This document shows, piece after piece, positions 59,508 to 64,000 of a stretch of 64,000 bases of DNA. The notes under the pieces are model-generated. The model saw only the letters and a program-made list of their open reading frames with translations, had not been told where the DNA came from and did no database searches. Each line of letters begins with the position of its first letter. The first letter of the stretch is position 1. This stretch comes from Priestia megaterium (GTDB lineage: Bacteria; Bacillota; Bacilli; Bacillales; Bacillaceae_H). Made by a program: the position numbers and the translations under genes. The stretch lies in contig NZ_CP023317.1 of assembly GCF_009497655.1 (NCBI RefSeq), positions 3,811,501 through 3,875,500 of the forward strand. The letters run 5' to 3'.

Positions 59508-61385
59508 TTACATCACTCGCTTAAACATTTTTTCCATTTCATACGTCGAATGATGAATAATAATTGGTCGTCCGTGCGGACACGTAAATGGATCCGTTGT
59601 TTTTCTTAACGTTTCAAGTAAAGCAAAAATCTCATCGTTTCGCAAATGATGATTCGCTTTAATCGATCCTTTACAGCTCATCATAATAGCCGCTTCTTCT
59701 CGTAACTTCTCGATATTGACTCGTTTCATCGTAAAGATTTGCTGAATCATTTCTTCAATGGTTTCCTGTTCCTCTCCTTTTGGAAACCACTGCGGATGTG
59801 AACGAACGATATAGGAGTTTTGTCCAAACGGTTCTAAAAAGACTCCTACTTCAGCAAGCATGTCTTTGTATTCTTCTAAAATCAAGGCTTCATTTCCCGA
59901 GAACTCTAGCGTAAGCGGCATAAGCAGTTCTTGAACTTCTGAATCTACTTCTCCAAGCTTTCGCTTAAAATATTCGTACTTAATTCTCTCCTGCGCCGCG
60001 TGCTGATCAATAATAAATAATCCTTTTTCATTTTGTGCCAAAATATACGTTCCGTGCATTTGTCCAATTGGGTACATCGCAGGAACACGCGGTTCTGGCT
60101 GTTCTTTGGCTGAACGGTTTGGTTCTGGAATAGGTGCGTTTTCTTCCACCGATTCTTCATAGTGTTCTATTTCTCGAAACGTTGGCTCAAGTTCTTCATC
60201 TTGACGTATGACCTCTGTTTTAACAGGCGGCATGATCTCGTCTACACGAGCGGTAGTCTCCTTAAAGCTAGGCTCGCGAACCGTATCAGACGGCTGATAG
60301 CCAGACGGTTTAGACTGATGATCAAATGTAAAGGTCTGCTGCTCAGTTGGCTGCACAGCTGATTTTGACTTGGTTGGTACTACAGCATCCGGAATTAACT
60401 GCTGCTTTTTAAAAGCAGCTTTTACTCCTTGTTCAATAAGCTCAAACAGCTCCGCTTCTTTACTTAAACGCACTTCTAGTTTCGCTGGATGAACATTCAC
60501 GTCCACTAACAAAGGGTCCATTGTAATGGTTAAAAACACGATTGGAAAACGGCCGATAGGTAAAAGGGTATGATAGCCCTGCTGTACCGCTTTTAACAAC
60601 CCGTAGTTTTTAACAAAACGACCGTTAATAATGGTGGACATATAGTTGCGAGAAGCTCGTGTAATTTCAGGAAGGGCAACGTAACCATTCACTTCATAAT
60701 CAAGAGACTGAACGTTAATCGGAATCATTTTTTTGGCGACTGCCATTCCATAAATAGCTGCAAGCACTTGGCGCACATCTCCGCTTCCGTTCGTATACAG
60801 AAGCTGTCTTCCTTGATGCATCAGCCGAATTGAAACTTCAGGATGAGACATCGCAAGGCGATTGACGACATCCGTTACGTTACCAAGCTCCGTGTTTACC
60901 GTCTTCATATATTTTAAACGTGCAGGTGTGTTAAAAAATAGGTTTTCAATAACAAGTTCGGTACCTTTTCGGCTTGACGTTAATTCGTGATGAACGATTT
61001 CTCCGCCTCTAAGTTTAAGGTGAGTGCCGGCTTCTTCTCCCGTACTCGTTTTGAGTTCAAGCATTGAAACCGAAGCAATACTTGGCAAAGCTTCACCGCG
61101 AAATCCTAACGTTCGAATTCGAAATAAATCTTGTTCTGTTTTGATTTTACTTGTCGCATGTCTTTTAAAAGCGGTCAAGCAGTCTTCAGAAGCAATGCCG
61201 TCTCCATTATCCAATATACGAATTTTTGAAAGCCCAGCTTCTTCTAGTTCAATTTCAATAACTGTACTGTTTGCATCAATAGCATTTTCGACTAGTTCTT
61301 TCACCACCGAAGCAGGTCGTTCAACAACCTCTCCGGCAGCAATTTTATTTGAAAGTTCGTCTGAAAGCTGCACAATTTTACCCAC
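59508..61385 (-). CDS. mutL: DNA mismatch repair protein MutL
   Basis: Links MutS recognition to strand cleavage. 625 residues: GHKL ATPase ([39 protein letters not shown]), a variable linker (~335-430, many Pro/Glu), and the C-terminal endonuclease domain with [18 protein letters not shown] and a CKG motif in [14 protein letters not shown]. The endonuclease motif is present, consistent with a methyl-independent Bacillus system lacking MutH. It follows mutS by 18 bases. Confidence 0.97.
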   Translation of the reverse strand: MGKIVQLSDELSNKIAAGEVVERPASVVKELVENAIDANSTVIEIELEEAGLSKIRILDNGDGIASEDCLTAFKRHATSKIKTEQDLFRIRTLGFRGEALPSIASVSMLELKTSTGEEAGTHLKLRGGEIVHHELTSSRKGTELVIENLFFNTPARLKYMKTVNTELGNVTDVVNRLAMSHPEVSIRLMHQGRQLLYTNGSGDVRQVLAAIYGMAVAKKMIPINVQSLDYEVNGYVALPEITRASRNYMSTIINGRFVKNYGLLKAVQQGYHTLLPIGRFPIVFLTITMDPLLVDVNVHPAKLEVRLSKEAELFELIEQGVKAAFKKQQLIPDAVVPTKSKSAVQPTEQQTFTFDHQSKPSGYQPSDTVREPSFKETTARVDEIMPPVKTEVIRQDEELEPTFREIEHYEESVEENAPIPEPNRSAKEQPEPRVPAMYPIGQMHGTYILAQNEKGLFIIDQHAAQERIKYEYFKRKLGEVDSEVQELLMPLTLEFSGNEALILEEYKDMLAEVGVFLEPFGQNSYIVRSHPQWFPKGEEQETIEEMIQQIFTMKRVNIEKLREEAAIMMSCKGSIKANHHLRNDEIFALLETLRKTTDPFTCPHGRPIIIHHSTYEMEKMFKRVM

Positions 61386-61403
61386 AGACTCACTCCTCTC
61401 AAT

Positions 61404-64000
61404 CTATTTCTTTTTTAATGATTTTTGCAGTTCATACATCGCATTCATTGCGTCTAAAGGCGTCATTTCTAAAATATCGAGCTCTTTTAAACGATCGATA
61501 ATTGCTTTTTCACGTTTTGAAAGCGCAGGCTTTTCTTTTTTCTCTTCTATTTCAAAGAACGAAAGCTGATTGGCTTCATCTGCTTTTTTACGATCTGCAC
61601 GTTCTTCTTGAACCAAAGAAGCACCTTCTTGTGGAACTTGTTGTGTTATCTCTTCTCTTTTTGGAGCCTGACGTACAGGTTCACGCTCAGAAAATTGTTC
61701 TAAATCGTGTAAGATGACGCGAGCTCTCTCCAGAAGCGGATCTGGAAGTTCTGCTAGTTCCGCTACGTGAATACCATAGCTTTTATCTGCGGCACCATCT
61801 TTGATTTTGTGTAAAAAGACGACTTTCCCATTTTTTTCAACCGCGCTTACATGAACATTTTTAAGCGCAGGAAGCGACTCATCGAGTACGGTTAATTCAT
61901 GATAATGAGTAGAAAATAGTGTCTTACAGCCAATATGTTCATGAACGTATTCAATAATTGCTTGAGCAAGAGCCATTCCGTCATACGTAGACGTGCCCCG
62001 TCCAATTTCATCTAACAGGATCAGACTCGACTGAGTGGCATTTGTCACTGCATTCTTCGTTTCTAGCATCTCGACCATAAACGTACTTTGACCTGAAATT
62101 AAGTCATCAGCTGCTCCGATACGTGTAAACACTTGATCAAAAATCGGCAGAACCGCTTCGTCAGCTGGCACAAAACAGCCAATTTGAGCTAATATCGCCG
62201 TTAAAGCGACCTGACGCATGTACGTACTTTTACCAGACATATTTGGTCCTGTAATCAGTAAAATTGAACTATCATCTGTCATTTGACAGTCGTTTGGCAC
62301 ATATTCCTGCGAATTCATTACTTTTTCTACTACTGGATGGCGTCCATTTTGAATCGAAATGTCTTCACTTGAAAAAATAGGCTTAGTGTAATGACGTTCT
62401 TCACTGATTTTTGCAAAGCACTGCAGTACGTCAAGCTCACTTACTTTTTTAGCAAGTTCTTGCAGCCTTGGAATATATGCTTTTACTTCTTCACGAATTT
62501 GTAAAAACAATTCATATTCCAGCTCTACAATTTTCTCTTCCGCTTCTAAAATCAGCGCTTCTTTTTCTTTCAGCTCAGGCGTAATAAAACGTTCTGCATT
62601 GGTTAACGTCTGTTTTCGTTCATACATTCCTTCAGGCAAAAGATGCAGATTTGCCCGCGTTACTTCTATATAATAGCCGAACACGCGATTATAACCAATT
62701 TTCAGTGAGCGAATCCCTGTTTTCTCACGCTCTTGCTGTTCAAGTGACGCAATCCACGTTTTTCCGTTTCGGCTTGCATCTCGGTATTGATCAAGCTGTT
62801 CATGATAGCCGTCATTAATAATGTCTCCTTCTTTAATTGACAAAGGAGGGTGCTCTTTTAATCCTCTTTCAAGAAGATTAGCTAATCGCTCACAAGGATC
62901 AATGTCTTCAACAAGCTTTGTGGCATAAGGATGATTCAAACGATTCACAACCTCTTGAATATGAGGCACATTTTGCAATGATTTTTTTAATTGAATTAAA
63001 TCACGAGCATTTACATTCCCAAAAGCTACTCGACCAGCTAAGCGTTCTAAATCATATACGTCTTTTAACAACTCACGCAGTTCTTCTCGTTCAAAAAACT
63101 GTTTCATTAAGACATCTACCATATTCAAACGATTATCAATATCCGCTTGTTTTAAAAGCGGACGGTCAATCCAATTTTTTAATAAACGGCCGCCCATTGC
63201 CGTAACGGTCTGGTCTAATAGCCATAGAAGCGAGCCTTTCTTTCCTTTTGAACGAATCGTTTCGGTTAACTCTAGGTTTCGCTTAGAGAACAAATCAATT
63301 TTCATATATTCATTGATTTGATAAAACTGCACGGGCTGTAAGTGCTCAAGCGAACGCTTCTGCGTGCGAGTTAAATACTGAAGAATACGCGCAAACGTTG
63401 TAATAAGCTTTTGCTGCTGAAGCGACTCTACTAAATAATCTAGTCCTTCTACTTGATCTGTACTATTCTCATAAGAAATGGTAATCGTCATGCGCTCTTT
63501 TAGTGTTTGTAATAAGTCAGCAGGAAACTCAGAGCTTACAACGACTTCTTTTGCTTCTTTTGCATAAATCTCTGAGACGATATCGTGAAATGAACTAACA
63601 AGCGTTACGCTGTTTTCTCCTGTAGACAAATCAGAAAGAGCAAGACCAAACGTTTGATCCTCGAACGCAGTAACAGAACAAATATAGTTATTTTCCTTTT
63701 CATGCAGTCCGCGTTCATTCATCAGTGTTCCGGGTGAAATCACCTGCACCACTTCTCGCTTTACAACACCTTTTGCATGCTTAGGGTCTTCTACCTGCTC
63801 ACAAATAGCTACTTTAAATCCCTTTTCAATTAAACGCTCGATATACGTAGGAGCAGAGTGATACGGAACCCCGCACATCGGAATTCGCTCTTGTCCTCCT
63901 CCGTCTCGACTTGTTAATGTTATTTCAAGTTCTTGAGAAGCTGTCGTAGCATCTTCAAAGAACATTTCATAAAAATCACCTAATCTAAAAAATAAAAAGG
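61404..64000 (-). CDS. mutS: DNA mismatch repair protein MutS (5' end beyond the window)
   Basis: Mismatch-binding ATPase. The frame continues to the window edge, past an internal ATG at 63965, reading [13 protein letters not shown]: this is the Phe-x-Glu mismatch-contact motif, so the gene is 5'-truncated by the window, missing ~25-30 codons. Later parts: connector and lever domains, ATPase with Walker [17 protein letters not shown], Walker [17 protein letters not shown], and a C-terminal extension ending [14 protein letters not shown] (a beta-clamp-binding motif, QLSFF) before the dimer helix. Confidence 0.97.
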   Translation of the reverse strand, partial: FLFFRLGDFYEMFFEDATTASQELEITLTSRDGGGQERIPMCGVPYHSAPTYIERLIEKGFKVAICEQVEDPKHAKGVVKREVVQVISPGTLMNERGLHEKENNYICSVTAFEDQTFGLALSDLSTGENSVTLVSSFHDIVSEIYAKEAKEVVVSSEFPADLLQTLKERMTITISYENSTDQVEGLDYLVESLQQQKLITTFARILQYLTRTQKRSLEHLQPVQFYQINEYMKIDLFSKRNLELTETIRSKGKKGSLLWLLDQTVTAMGGRLLKNWIDRPLLKQADIDNRLNMVDVLMKQFFEREELRELLKDVYDLERLAGRVAFGNVNARDLIQLKKSLQNVPHIQEVVNRLNHPYATKLVEDIDPCERLANLLERGLKEHPPLSIKEGDIINDGYHEQLDQYRDASRNGKTWIASLEQQEREKTGIRSLKIGYNRVFGYYIEVTRANLHLLPEGMYERKQTLTNAERFITPELKEKEALILEAEEKIVELEYELFLQIREEVKAYIPRLQELAKKVSELDVLQCFAKISEERHYTKPIFSSEDISIQNGRHPVVEKVMNSQEYVPNDCQMTDDSSILLITGPNMSGKSTYMRQVALTAILAQIGCFVPADEAVLPIFDQVFTRIGAADDLISGQSTFMVEMLETKNAVTNATQSSLILLDEIGRGTSTYDGMALAQAIIEYVHEHIGCKTLFSTHYHELTVLDESLPALKNVHVSAVEKNGKVVFLHKIKDGAADKSYGIHVAELAELPDPLLERARVILHDLEQFSEREPVRQAPKREEITQQVPQEGASLVQEERADRKKADEANQLSFFEIEEKKEKPALSKREKAIIDRLKELDILEMTPLDAMNAMYELQKSLKKK

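Overview
The window comes from a low-GC, spore-forming Gram-positive of the Bacillaceae. Priestia (Bacillus) megaterium is the best guess. The evidence is a Bacillus-type core gene order, sporulation genes (sirA, spoVK, a Spo0E-like phosphatase, two orphan sporulation-type histidine kinases) and a complete operon for a schizokinen/rhizobactin-type citrate-hydroxamate siderophore; schizokinen is the classic B. megaterium siderophore. I see no rRNA, tRNA, CRISPR array, prophage or insertion sequence. Most genes lie on the minus strand. Homologies are recognised from memory, not from database searches.

Layout. 0-8.8 kb: core genes: an SGNH lipase (cut by the left edge), a Sco1-like lipoprotein beside a dCache-type histidine kinase, DegV, YpmP, ilvA, dfrA-thyA and purU. 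9-18.5 kb: a seven-gene Fur-controlled siderophore operon in rhbABCDE-exporter-rhbF order; it makes 1,3-diaminopropane, N-hydroxylates and acetylates it, couples two arms to citrate and exports the product. 18.7-24.8 kb: cutC, a Met/Gly/Pro-rich tandem-repeat protein, a photolyase, a zinc-ribbon-PAS histidine kinase and small proteins. 24.8-29.3 kb: the GABA shunt cluster gabT-gabR-gabD, with a textbook sigma-54 promoter and paired upstream palindromes.

29.3-41.1 kb: the block known in B. subtilis as yneK-ccdC-ccdA-yneF-sirA-tkt-ynzC-yneB-yneA-lexA. A heterodimeric ABC exporter, a UPF0316 gene and a short Spo0E-like gene are interleaved. The yneA-lexA intergenic region carries three SOS boxes. 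41.3-49.5 kb: a divergent CorA-like membrane protein, a three-gene glycosylation cassette (GT-C, GtrA, GT2), a cation diffusion facilitator, and the potassium transporter kimA behind a ydaO-type c-di-AMP riboswitch with visible terminator/antiterminator alternatives. 49.6-64 kb: a cell-wall amidase, glnR-glnA with GlnR boxes, ynbB, hflX, a TRIC channel, spoVK, hfq, miaA, mutL and mutS (cut by the right edge).

A dispersed, structured intergenic repeat occurs as three long copies and one internally deleted copy, always outside genes and always ending in a terminator-like hairpin. The least-explained items are the Met-rich repeat protein, the CorA-like protein, the zinc-ribbon kinase and this repeat family.
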